Source: Spirochaetota bacterium
GTDB taxonomy: Bacteria > Spirochaetota > Spirochaetia > Treponematales > Treponemataceae
NCBI GenBank assembly: GCA_029571425.1
Contig: JAKPSR010000364.1
Location: 1 to 6,279, forward strand
DNA length: 6,279 nt
Direction of reading: 5' to 3'
This document shows, in pieces, positions 1-5,855 of this stretch. The notes beneath the pieces are model-generated. The model had not been told where the DNA came from. It searched no databases and saw nothing but the letters and a program-made list of their open reading frames with translations. Position 1 is the stretch's first letter; each line of letters starts with the position of its first letter. Both the position numbers and the translations under genes were made by a program.

Positions 1-1113
1 ATGAGCGCTTCCTTCATCGACCGCGTCACCGCGCTTTGCGCGCAGTCGCGCCTCGTCGCCGCGGTTTGCGTCGCGACACCGTCGGGGACCGTGTACGCGT
101 GGCCCGAGCGATCCCCTTTCCTACAGTACGACGTTAACGGGCAACCCCAAGTCGTCGCGGGCTCGTTTTTCACGAAGGCGCAGAGCGCAAACCTGGATAT
201 CGGCGATAACGCGGCGGGGTCCGTCGTCCTGACCGCCGTCGTGCATGTCTTGCCCGAGGACGCGATATTCTCCGCGAGCCGAGACTCGTTCCTGTTGATC
301 CTGGCGGTCGTGCTCGTGACCCTTATCGTGATAATCGCCGTCTCGCCCGCGAAGGCGAGGCGTTCCGTCGAGACGACGAGGCCCATGCGCCCGATGCCGA
401 TGGACGATCGCATCGATGATACCGCCGTGTCGACCGAGACCTACGACGAGCCTGACGCCCCTTCCGTCGCGATCGACGTATCAGACGAGCCGCTCGCCGC
501 GTTGCTTCCTAAGGACGACGCGGCGGAGAACGTGGGTATGGTCTCGGAAACGGTTGTCGAGGGAATGGCTCCGTCGGCCGAGTTCGACTCGGTCTCCTCG
601 TCGAGCGGTCCCGAGGGACTGTATTCCCCCTACACCGGGCTCGGCTGGGAGCAGTATCTCGTCGAGAGGCTCGACTCGGAGCTTCAGCGCGCCGCGTCGT
701 CGGAGCAGGATCTCGCCCTCTTCGTGATTCGCGTGTCGGGGTTGGTGCATACGGACCTTCTCGCCCGCAAGATATCGAAGGTTCTCGCCGATTCGTTTAA
801 ATTCCGCGACCTCGTCTTCGAGTACGGGCAGGACGGGTTTGCCGGCATCGTGCAAAACATCAACCTCGACCAAGCGATGAAGCTGGCCGACGGGCTCTAC
901 GCGGAGATCGACTCGATACTGATGGGCCTTTCATACAACGGTCAGATCACGGTTGGGATAACGACGCGCACCGCGCGCCTACTTCCCGCGGCACGCATGA
1001 TCGAGGAGGCCTCAAGCGCCGCGCGAAAGGCGATCGAGGAGCCGAGCTTGCCGATCGTCGCGTTCCGCGCGAATCCCGAGAAATATCGCTCCTACGTCGC
1101 CGAGAACGCGTAG
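1..1113 (+). CDS. Membrane protein with degenerate GGDEF-like domain
   Basis: Probable membrane-anchored signalling or scaffold protein of 370 residues. Visible in order: an N-terminal region (about 1-96) with little strong hydrophobicity; one clear transmembrane helix (about 97-115) followed by basic residues; a long Pro/Asp/Glu/Ser-rich linker (about 125-205), probably disordered; and a C-terminal domain (about 208-365) that follows the GGDEF fold. The fold is supported by a TGL motif at 212-214 where GGDEF domains have DxLTGL, an LALFVIRVSG strand, and ITVGITT near the end. The active-site motif, expected as GGDEF, reads GQDGF at 276-280, so the glutamate is lost and diguanylate cyclase activity is unlikely; a binding or protein-contact role is an inference. 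The ATG is the first base of the window, so no upstream RBS can be seen and the true start may lie further upstream. A 96-residue domain before the only clear helix would fit a missing N-terminal helix. The 3' end overlaps the opposing DUF4340 gene by 22 bp. No gene name recognised. Confidence 0.8.
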   Translation: MSASFIDRVTALCAQSRLVAAVCVATPSGTVYAWPERSPFLQYDVNGQPQVVAGSFFTKAQSANLDIGDNAAGSVVLTAVVHVLPEDAIFSASRDSFLLILAVVLVTLIVIIAVSPAKARRSVETTRPMRPMPMDDRIDDTAVSTETYDEPDAPSVAIDVSDEPLAALLPKDDAAENVGMVSETVVEGMAPSAEFDSVSSSSGPEGLYSPYTGLGWEQYLVERLDSELQRAASSEQDLALFVIRVSGLVHTDLLARKISKVLADSFKFRDLVFEYGQDGFAGIVQNINLDQAMKLADGLYAEIDSILMGLSYNGQITVGITTRTARLLPAARMIEEASSAARKAIEEPSLPIVAFRANPEKYRSYVAENA

Positions 1114-1949
1114 GCGTCGAGCCGCCTTTTCGCCCAGGCGCTGATCCGGTACTTCCTGCCGTCGTCGAGCGCGAGCGCGTAGTCTCCGTCGCCGAGGCTA
1201 TGCAGCGAGAACGATACGCGACGCCCGTCGCCGAGCTCGAGCGAGACCGTCGTGTCGGCCGGCGCAAGTTGCGCGCCGGCATCGATGACGTCGATCGCCT
1301 GCAGGGATCGCAATCCTTCCTCAAAATACCCAGCGTCTTTTCCCACAAGCCTTCGCGCGGCGCCTTCCTTCGATACGCTCGCGTCCTGTAACGTCGCTTC
1401 ATCAATCATTGCGGGGAAAGGCCGTAAATCGGCCCAGTACGCGCTTCGCGCCGAGAGGAAAGGCGATAGGTCGTCCTCGACGCGGAGGACGGTGAGGTCC
1501 CTTCCCGTGCGCGCGTACAGCCCCTCGCCGGTCGCGTCTGTCGCGCCGAACCACCAAAGGCCGACGATCGTCCCATCCGCCGCTTCGGCACGCACGGCGA
1601 AGGCGCTCGCCTCGTCGAGCGAAAAATCCGCCCACGAATCTGGCGACCTCGATACCCGAGCAATGGGGCGCTGCCTCGAAAGTGCGGCGAGGAAGGTCTC
1701 TATCGCCTCGCCTCGCGCCGGATACGCGGCTCGACCGACGGCGATATCCCATCCAACGCTCGATCGGGTAAGCTCGACGGCGCAGTCCGCGGATGAAAAG
1801 AAAAGACGCGAGACTTGGGACGTCGACGCCTTCGGGGGGAAAAGCGTCGATTGAAAACCGCTGTCGTGATTGCGCGGGGCGCGTGAGATAATGACGGCGC
1901 CGACGAGGGCGATATTCAGCGCGACGAGTGCGCGCGTCGATATGCGCAT
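1092..1949 (-). CDS. DUF4340-type membrane-anchored protein
   Basis: 285-residue protein with a single N-terminal membrane helix (about 7-22) preceded by Arg residues, then a long soluble part that probably sits outside the cytoplasmic membrane. It resembles the DUF4340 family: repeating beta-rich segments with a GW pair (66-67), a stretch like the family's 'fGL' motif (ADFSLDEASAF, 107-117), and a second similar half from about 167 (SARSAYWADLRPFP) to 275. The assignment rests on this pattern and, mainly, on position, because DUF4340 proteins commonly follow GldG-like genes. Biochemical function is unknown; a role as accessory part of the upstream ABC complex is inferred. It is the last gene of the minus-strand operon and starts 1 bp after the GldG-like stop. 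No good Shine-Dalgarno is seen (only weak AAGG/GAAG stretches upstream), so translation probably depends on coupling. Its C-terminal codons overlap the opposing GGDEF-like gene by 22 bp, and no clear terminator is visible beyond its stop. Confidence 0.75.
   Translation of the reverse strand: MRISTRALVALNIALVGAVIISRAPRNHDSGFQSTLFPPKASTSQVSRLFFSSADCAVELTRSSVGWDIAVGRAAYPARGEAIETFLAALSRQRPIARVSRSPDSWADFSLDEASAFAVRAEAADGTIVGLWWFGATDATGEGLYARTGRDLTVLRVEDDLSPFLSARSAYWADLRPFPAMIDEATLQDASVSKEGAARRLVGKDAGYFEEGLRSLQAIDVIDAGAQLAPADTTVSLELGDGRRVSFSLHSLGDGDYALALDDGRKYRISAWAKRRLDAYAFSAT
1112..1130 (+). terminator. Possible short intrinsic terminator of the GGDEF-like gene
   Basis: AGGCG (1112-1116) pairs with CGCCT (1123-1127) around a 6-base loop, and the stem runs into TTTT (1127-1130). 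It starts on the stop codon of the plus-strand gene and lies inside the 3' end of the opposing DUF4340 gene. The stem is only 5 bp and the T-tract is short, so this is a weak call that could be chance in GC-rich coding DNA. Confidence 0.3.
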
Positions 1950-1950
1950 A

Positions 1951-3420
1951 TTACGGTCTTCGCCTTCGCGCGAGGGCCAATGCGGCCCATGCGAGGATGA
2001 GGGTCGCGGGGAGTATCACGAGGGATATCAGGGCGCCGCGCTGCGCGCCACGCGCGCGATCGGATGCGGTAACCGTCGGGTCGCTTGAGGACGAGGCCGC
2101 GGCATCCGGCGTCGATCGCTTCGTTTGGAGGAGCCCGTCTTTCCCGCTCGCCCACTCGACCGCGCTCACGAGGTAGTCGAGGTTGTAATCGGAGCCGGTG
2201 AACTCGATCGAGGTCCCGACGAAAAACTCGTCCCCGATAGCGAATACGCGCCCTCGGGCCTCGCTCGTCGCCGCGAGGATCGCGCGCTTCCCTTCTCCGC
2301 GGGCGAAGAGGCTCGCCTGCGAGCCAAATGGGTTCGTGTCGAAAGGCTGCCCCATCCTGACGGCGTCATCGGTCGAGCTGAGTACCGGCGTGAGGCGTCG
2401 GTCGGGCTCAGTCGCCAGTATAAGCTCCGAAGGCCAAAAGAGCTGGAGACCGGTAAAACCGGACGCGAGGGGGCCGGGGGACGCGTTCGAGGCGAGGACG
2501 GTGACCCAAAAGGGGTAATTCACGAGCTCGTATTTGCTTGAGTCGAGGGCGGGCATCGTAATGCGATAGCACGAGGGATCGAGGAGAAGATCGCCCGAGA
2601 GCCTGATGCCGAGGCTCGCCAAGATCGCGGCGACTGGGTCATCTCCCTTCGCTCTCGCGGTCCAGTCGCCGTCCGTGCGTACCTCGTTGGCGGAGACCAG
2701 GAAGACGGCGTTCCCTCCTCGCGCGAGGAAGGCGTCAATCTCGTTCGCGGTCGAGCCCGAAACCGCCTGCGAGCCGATGACGAGGAGAACGGTGCTTGGG
2801 TCGATCGGCTCGCCCGCGGCGTAGGCGATGGGCGCGAAGCCCGCGTACTCGAGCCAGGGGATCACGTACGGATGGGTTCGCGCCGGGTCGGGGACGCCCC
2901 ATACAAGCGTGAGGCGTCGTGGACCGGCGACGAGGGTGCCGACGATCCGGGTGAGGTCATATTCGACCAAGGATGCCTCGTCTGCGAAGGGAACGGACAG
3001 GCTTTTTCCCCGGTACTCGACGACGACGCCCGAGTAGAGCTCGACGAGGCGCTCCCCTTCGGGCGTCGGGACGGGAACCTGTCGCGGGACGAGGCCGAGG
3101 GACGAGCGGACTTGCGCGGAGATTGACTCGGGGTCGGCGATGACGAGGCGTACCCGTTCGCGCGAGGAACGGGCGTATGACTCAAGGGCGTCGCCAACCG
3201 CGCGCGTTTGCGGGAAGAAGCTGGCTAGCTTGGGCGAGCGAACCCAGGTGACGCGAACTTCCGCGTCGAGCCCGGCGAGGACTGAGCGAGAATGCGGGGT
3301 GACCGTGTTCGCCCGCGCCGCGGTGAGGTCGAACCTCGGCGAAAAGCGCGAGACGGCAGCGGCCGCGAGAAGGCACGCGGTCGCTGCGAGAATATACCGG
3401 TAGGAGCTTTCCTTCTTCAT
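1951..3420 (-). CDS. GldG-like ABC transporter auxiliary protein
   Basis: 489-residue protein of the GldG / ABC_transp_aux type. It has an N-terminal membrane helix (about 9-25), a large soluble region (about 35-460) probably outside the cytoplasmic membrane, and a C-terminal helix (about 463-484) closed by an Arg-rich tail (RRRR, 485-488). Family-like stretches include VTPHSRSVLAGL (40-51), where GldG proteins have 'slS~~t~~~l~~L'; a hydrophobic strand plus turn VLLVIGSQAV (211-220); FLARGGNAVFLV (231-242), like the 'fl~~GG~~~~l~d' segment; and GRVFAIGDEFFV (390-401). Known GldG proteins act with the ATPase GldA and permease GldF, but what this system moves or powers is not known. The ATG at 3420 is chosen because it forms an ATGA overlap with the permease stop and has GAGGAG 6 bases upstream. 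An in-frame ATG at 3426 abuts that same GAGGAG and has no spacing. The frame stays open far upstream through the permease gene, but that extension is not protein-like. Confidence 0.85.
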   Translation of the reverse strand: MKKESSYRYILAATACLLAAAAVSRFSPRFDLTAARANTVTPHSRSVLAGLDAEVRVTWVRSPKLASFFPQTRAVGDALESYARSSRERVRLVIADPESISAQVRSSLGLVPRQVPVPTPEGERLVELYSGVVVEYRGKSLSVPFADEASLVEYDLTRIVGTLVAGPRRLTLVWGVPDPARTHPYVIPWLEYAGFAPIAYAAGEPIDPSTVLLVIGSQAVSGSTANEIDAFLARGGNAVFLVSANEVRTDGDWTARAKGDDPVAAILASLGIRLSGDLLLDPSCYRITMPALDSSKYELVNYPFWVTVLASNASPGPLASGFTGLQLFWPSELILATEPDRRLTPVLSSTDDAVRMGQPFDTNPFGSQASLFARGEGKRAILAATSEARGRVFAIGDEFFVGTSIEFTGSDYNLDYLVSAVEWASGKDGLLQTKRSTPDAAASSSSDPTVTASDRARGAQRGALISLVILPATLILAWAALALARRRRP

Positions 3421-4133
3421 GCCCATCTCCTCGAGGAAAGGCGCGCCGCGTCGAGCAGGACCATCGCGGCGGCCGATAGGGCGAAAAAGGCGACGTCGGC
3501 GACGTCGACGACGCCGCGCGCGAATGAGGCGAAGCGCCAGGCGAACGAGACGGAAACCAACGTGCGTTCGAGAAGGCCAGGCAGGGAAATGGCGCGCGGG
3601 ACGAGATGCGCGGACACGAGAACGGCGATGAGCGCCGCGGTCGCGAGGAAGGGCACGAGGTTTCCCCTCGCGAATCCGGAGATGAGTTGCCCAAGCGCGA
3701 GGGCGGCGGCGCCAAAAAGGGCGAGGCCGAAAAGGGTCGAGACGAGTATGCCGGGCTCGACCGGAACGAGCGCGCTGAAGGAAAGCGGTATGACCAGGGT
3801 AAGCGCGATCGAGGAGAGATAGACCGCGTAGACCGCGAGGAATTTCCCGAGGGATAGGGAAAGTTCCGGCACCGGGGCCGCGAGGAGGAACGACTCGGTG
3901 CCCGCCTTGCGCTCGTCGGCCCACACGCCCATCGTCAGCGCTGGCGCGATAACCGTCATAGCGGCGGGGATCGCGGCCCAGTAATCGGAAAAGCGCGGTT
4001 GGTTGGCGAAAAGGACGGGAACGCCGACACCGACGAGGGAGGCGATGGCGGCGACGAGGGCCGACGGGGAACGCACGAGGGCGCCGAGGTCCTTTCCGCA
4101 CACGGCGAGGGCACCTAACACGAGGCGCTTCAT
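3417..4133 (-). CDS. ABC-2 type permease (GldF-like)
   Basis: 238-residue integral membrane subunit of an ABC-2 type system. Six hydrophobic segments can be read: about 23-43, 51-72, 97-121, 128-153, 158-177 and 208-228. Between the second and third is WADERKAGTESFLLAAPV (71-88), matching the cytoplasmic coupling stretch 'E+~~GT~e~LL~~Pv' of GldF/NatB-like permeases. The end (FARGVVDVADVAFF, then SSRRW) is also typical of GldF-like proteins. It would pair with the ATPase encoded directly upstream, probably as a dimer, with the GldG-like protein attached. The start at 4133 overlaps the ATPase stop by 4 bp (ATGA) and has GAGG 7 bases upstream. The stop overlaps the GldG-like start in the same way. 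Substrate is not predictable from sequence. Confidence 0.88.
   Translation of the reverse strand: MKRLVLGALAVCGKDLGALVRSPSALVAAIASLVGVGVPVLFANQPRFSDYWAAIPAAMTVIAPALTMGVWADERKAGTESFLLAAPVPELSLSLGKFLAVYAVYLSSIALTLVIPLSFSALVPVEPGILVSTLFGLALFGAAALALGQLISGFARGNLVPFLATAALIAVLVSAHLVPRAISLPGLLERTLVSVSFAWRFASFARGVVDVADVAFFALSAAAMVLLDAARLSSRRWA
3427..3432 (-). promoter_or_regulatory. Shine-Dalgarno of the GldG-like gene
   Basis: GAGGAG on the minus strand, 6 bases before the ATG at 3420. It lies inside the last codons of the permease gene and decides between the ATG at 3420 (good spacing) and the in-frame ATG at 3426 (no spacing). Confidence 0.75.
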
Positions 4134-4858
4134 CGTGGAGCCTCGGCGGCGGGGGTTGCTTCGACGAGGCGCAGGAAGGCGCGCTCAAGTCCGTCCTGCC
4201 CGCGAATCTCGTCGACCGAGCCCTCGGCGCGGACGAGGCCCTCGGCGATCACGACGATCCGGTCGGCGACGGCCTCCGCCTCCGAAAGGATATGCGTCGA
4301 GAGTATCACGGTCTTCGTTTGCGCGAGCGATCGCACGAGCTCGCGAAAGCCGGCGAGCTGCGCCGGGTCGAGGCCGGCAGTCGGCTCGTCAAGGACGAGC
4401 ACGGGGGGATCCGAGACAAGGGCGCCCGCGAGGGCGAGTCGGCGACGATAGCCGCGCGAGAGCTCTCGCGCCGGCCTATTGAGGACATCGGTGACCGAGC
4501 AGAGCTCGGCGACCCGCGATACCTCGGCGTCGCGATCGCGGCGCGGCACGAGGCGAAGCGAGCACGCGAAGCGGAGAAAGCCGCGCGCGGTAACGCAGTC
4601 AGGGAACGCCTGGTCCTCGGCGACGGACCCCGTGAGTGCGCGAACGCCGATCGGGTTTGCCGAGACCGACGCGCCCTCGACCAGGGCGTCTCCCCCGTGT
4701 GGCATGAGCCGTCCGGAGACGACGCCGAGCACGGTCGACTTGCCCGCCCCGTTCGGGCCGAGAAGGACGGTGACGGATTTTTCGGGAGCCGCGAAGCTGA
4801 CGCCGGCGCACGCCATTACCGGGCCGAAGCGGCGCACGACCTTATCGACCACAACCAC
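4130..4858 (-). CDS. ABC transporter ATP-binding protein (GldA-like)
   Basis: 242-residue cytoplasmic ATPase that would drive the neighbouring permease. All nucleotide-binding elements are present: Walker A GPNGAGKST (34-42), ABC signature LSRGY (133-137), Walker B VLVLDEP (153-159), D-loop AGLD (161-164) and switch His189 in LSTHILSEAE. At the Q-loop the sequence is AEDQAFPD (80-87): by alignment with GldA-like proteins Glu81 takes the usual Gln place, and Gln83 is two residues on. The C-terminal tail after about 215 is short, as in GldA/CcmA-type ATPases. The GTG at 4858 is chosen: GAGGA lies 9 bases upstream and it gives the usual distance from N terminus to Walker A. A second in-frame GTG at 4852 is possible. 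The reading frame is open up to 5284 inside rnz, but that part is Arg-rich shadow sequence. The gene starts 5 bp after the rnz stop and overlaps the permease start by 4 bp. Confidence 0.92.
   Translation of the reverse strand: MVVVDKVVRRFGPVMACAGVSFAAPEKSVTVLLGPNGAGKSTVLGVVSGRLMPHGGDALVEGASVSANPIGVRALTGSVAEDQAFPDCVTARGFLRFACSLRLVPRRDRDAEVSRVAELCSVTDVLNRPARELSRGYRRRLALAGALVSDPPVLVLDEPTAGLDPAQLAGFRELVRSLAQTKTVILSTHILSEAEAVADRIVVIAEGLVRAEGSVDEIRGQDGLERAFLRLVEATPAAEAPR
4141..4144 (-). promoter_or_regulatory. Shine-Dalgarno of the permease gene
   Basis: GAGG on the minus strand, 7 bases before the ATG at 4133, lying within the last codons of the ATPase gene. Together with the ATGA stop/start overlap it supports the chosen start and translational coupling. 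Confidence 0.65.
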
Positions 4859-4863
4859 GATCG

Positions 4864-5790
4864 CTAATCCTCGTATTGGATGGGGATGACCATGCGGTCC
4901 TTCGAGAGGACGGTATGGGGAAATACTTCCTTCGCCTCGGCGAGAAGGGCCTTGAGCTCGAAATCGGTGTAGCGCGGGCTGTAGTGGATTAGGGCCATCT
5001 TCTTGACGGCGCCGTCCCGCGCGACCATGGCGGCTTGCTGGGCGGTCATGTGGCGCTTCTCCGCGGCGGTGGCGGCGAGCGAGTGCTCGAACATCCCCTC
5101 GCAGACGAGAAGGTCGGATCCGGCCACCTCGCGCGCGATCGATGGGAGATACAGCGTGTCGGTGACGTAGCTGAACTTCCTGCCCTTCCGCGTCGCGCCA
5201 AGGACCTCCTCGGGCCTGACCTCTTTCCCGTCTGAGGAGAGGACGGTCTCGCCTGCCTGAAGGCGAGACCAGAGCGGACCGCACGGGACGCCAAGCTCGC
5301 GGGCGCGGTCGGGGTTAAAGGCGCCTGGCCGCGGACGTTCCTCGAGCGCGTAGCCGACGCAGGTCTTCGTGTGCTGGAGGGGGAAGGCGCGGACGTCGAA
5401 GTCCTCGCCGCTGTAGACGATCCCCGGCTCGTATATTTCCTTCACGACGATCTGGTAGTTGATGTACATGTCGAGGACCTTCCTGCTCGTCTCGACGTAC
5501 TCGGCGATCTTCGGCGGCCCGAAGATGTAGAGTGGGTCGTCGCGATCGACCTGGGACGAGAGCATGAGGAGCCCGGGAATGCCGGTGACGTGGTCGGCGT
5601 GCGTGTGGCTGACGAATATCGCGTTGATCTTCTTCCAACGAAGGTTAAGCTTGCGCAGGGATACCTGGGTCCCCTCGCCCCCGTCGAACAGGAAGAGGTC
5701 ACCCTCGCGGCGGAGGAGCACGGACGTGAGGTGGCGGTACGGAAGGGGCATCATGCCCCCGCAGCCGAGGATGAAGGCTTCGAGGTTCAT
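4864..5790 (-). CDS. rnz: Ribonuclease Z (tRNA 3' endonuclease)
   Basis: 308-residue metallo-beta-lactamase-fold endonuclease that cuts the 3' trailer from tRNA precursors in the cytoplasm. Key residues are all visible: the zinc motif HTHADH (62-67), third-motif His140 (PLQHT), metal-bridging Asp211 (VTDT), conserved His247 (RHMTAQQA) and final metal ligand His269 in HYSPRY. The DGGEGTQ stretch (36-42), the GIPGLL segment after the zinc motif and the VRPEEVLG...GRKF stretch (191-206) are typical of RNase Z, and the length matches the short bacterial form (about 305-320). The ATG at 5790 gives the family N terminus (MNLEAFILGCGG). The frame is open up to an ATG at 5847, but that extension would cross the promoter region and is not conserved-looking. 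The nearest purine-rich stretch (GAGG, 5804-5807) is 13 bases away and is part of the promoter spacer, so the mRNA may be leaderless. It is the first gene of the five-gene operon; the ATPase gene follows after 5 bp. Confidence 0.95.
   Translation of the reverse strand: MNLEAFILGCGGMMPLPYRHLTSVLLRREGDLFLFDGGEGTQVSLRKLNLRWKKINAIFVSHTHADHVTGIPGLLMLSSQVDRDDPLYIFGPPKIAEYVETSRKVLDMYINYQIVVKEIYEPGIVYSGEDFDVRAFPLQHTKTCVGYALEERPRPGAFNPDRARELGVPCGPLWSRLQAGETVLSSDGKEVRPEEVLGATRKGRKFSYVTDTLYLPSIAREVAGSDLLVCEGMFEHSLAATAAEKRHMTAQQAAMVARDGAVKKMALIHYSPRYTDFELKALLAEAKEVFPHTVLSKDRMVIPIQYED
4868..4872 (-). promoter_or_regulatory. Shine-Dalgarno deciding the GTG start of the ATPase
   Basis: GAGGA on the minus strand, embedded in the last Glu-Asp codons of rnz, 9 bases before the GTG at 4858. 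It favours 4858 over the GTG at 4852 (15 bases away). There is no ATG in a sensible position. Confidence 0.65.
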
Positions 5791-5797
5791 GCGGGCC

Positions 5798-5827
5798 AGT
5801 ATACCTCGAACGGGGCGCGCTTGACAA
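5798..5827 (-). promoter_or_regulatory. Sigma70-type promoter of rnz and the ABC operon
   Basis: Reading on the minus strand: -35 TTGTCA (5827-5822, 5 of 6 to consensus), an 18-base spacer, and -10 TATACT (5803-5798, 5 of 6). The expected transcription start (about 5791) falls at or next to the ATG at 5790, so the transcript would have essentially no leader. The -35 overlaps the -35 of the opposite promoter. No experimental support; prediction from consensus match and position. Confidence 0.6.
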
Positions 5828-5848
5828 TGGAACCGGATATGGTACACT
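5821..5848 (+). promoter_or_regulatory. Sigma70-type promoter of the nicotinamidase-like gene
   Basis: Perfect -35 TTGACA (5821-5826), a 16-base spacer and -10 TACACT (5843-5848, 4 of 6), strengthened by an extended -10 TG at 5840-5841. Expected transcription start is about 5855, directly before the ATG at 5856. No Shine-Dalgarno precedes that ATG, which agrees with a leaderless mRNA. Confidence 0.65.
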
Positions 5849-5855
5849 TGTGCGC

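Larger units (their letters stand above)
1092..5790 (-). other. Predicted five-gene operon: rnz - ABC ATPase - permease - GldG-like - DUF4340
   Basis: Five minus-strand genes follow one another with junctions of +5, -4, -4 and +1 bp. There is no room for internal terminators, and Shine-Dalgarno sequences lie inside the preceding genes. The only visible promoter is in front of rnz (5798-5827). Single-transcript expression is inferred from spacing; an internal promoter inside rnz or the ATPase gene cannot be excluded by eye. Confidence 0.75.

Noticed and set aside
1252..1854. 200-codon plus-strand frame opposite the DUF4340 gene
   Set aside because: Ser/Arg/Ala-rich translation typical of the antisense of GC-rich coding DNA; no recognisable domain and no promoter or RBS.
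3491..3516. Short GACGTCG/GCGACG repetition that looked like a tandem repeat or operator
   Set aside because: It encodes the VVDVADVA stretch of the permease end, a family feature; the repetition follows from Val-Asp codons in a GC-rich genome.
3292..3822. 176-codon plus-strand frame opposite the GldG-like/permease junction
   Set aside because: Highly charged Arg/Ala-rich antisense shadow with no fold or motif, lying over two well-supported genes.
3421..4188. A 256-codon open extension upstream of the GldG-like gene in the same frame
   Set aside because: It lies wholly over the permease gene and the end of the ATPase gene in another frame. Its translation is Arg/Pro-rich and not protein-like, and the overlapping permease has convincing helices, an RBS and ATGA junctions.
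4859..5284. Open extension of the ATPase frame into rnz
   Set aside because: Arg-rich shadow of the well-supported RNase Z coding sequence. The GTG at 4858 with GAGGA gives the normal N terminus for the family.
5791..5847. N-terminal extension of RNase Z from an ATG at 5847
   Set aside because: It would code through the -35/-10 elements, and the extra residues are not part of the RNase Z fold, which begins at MNLEAF.
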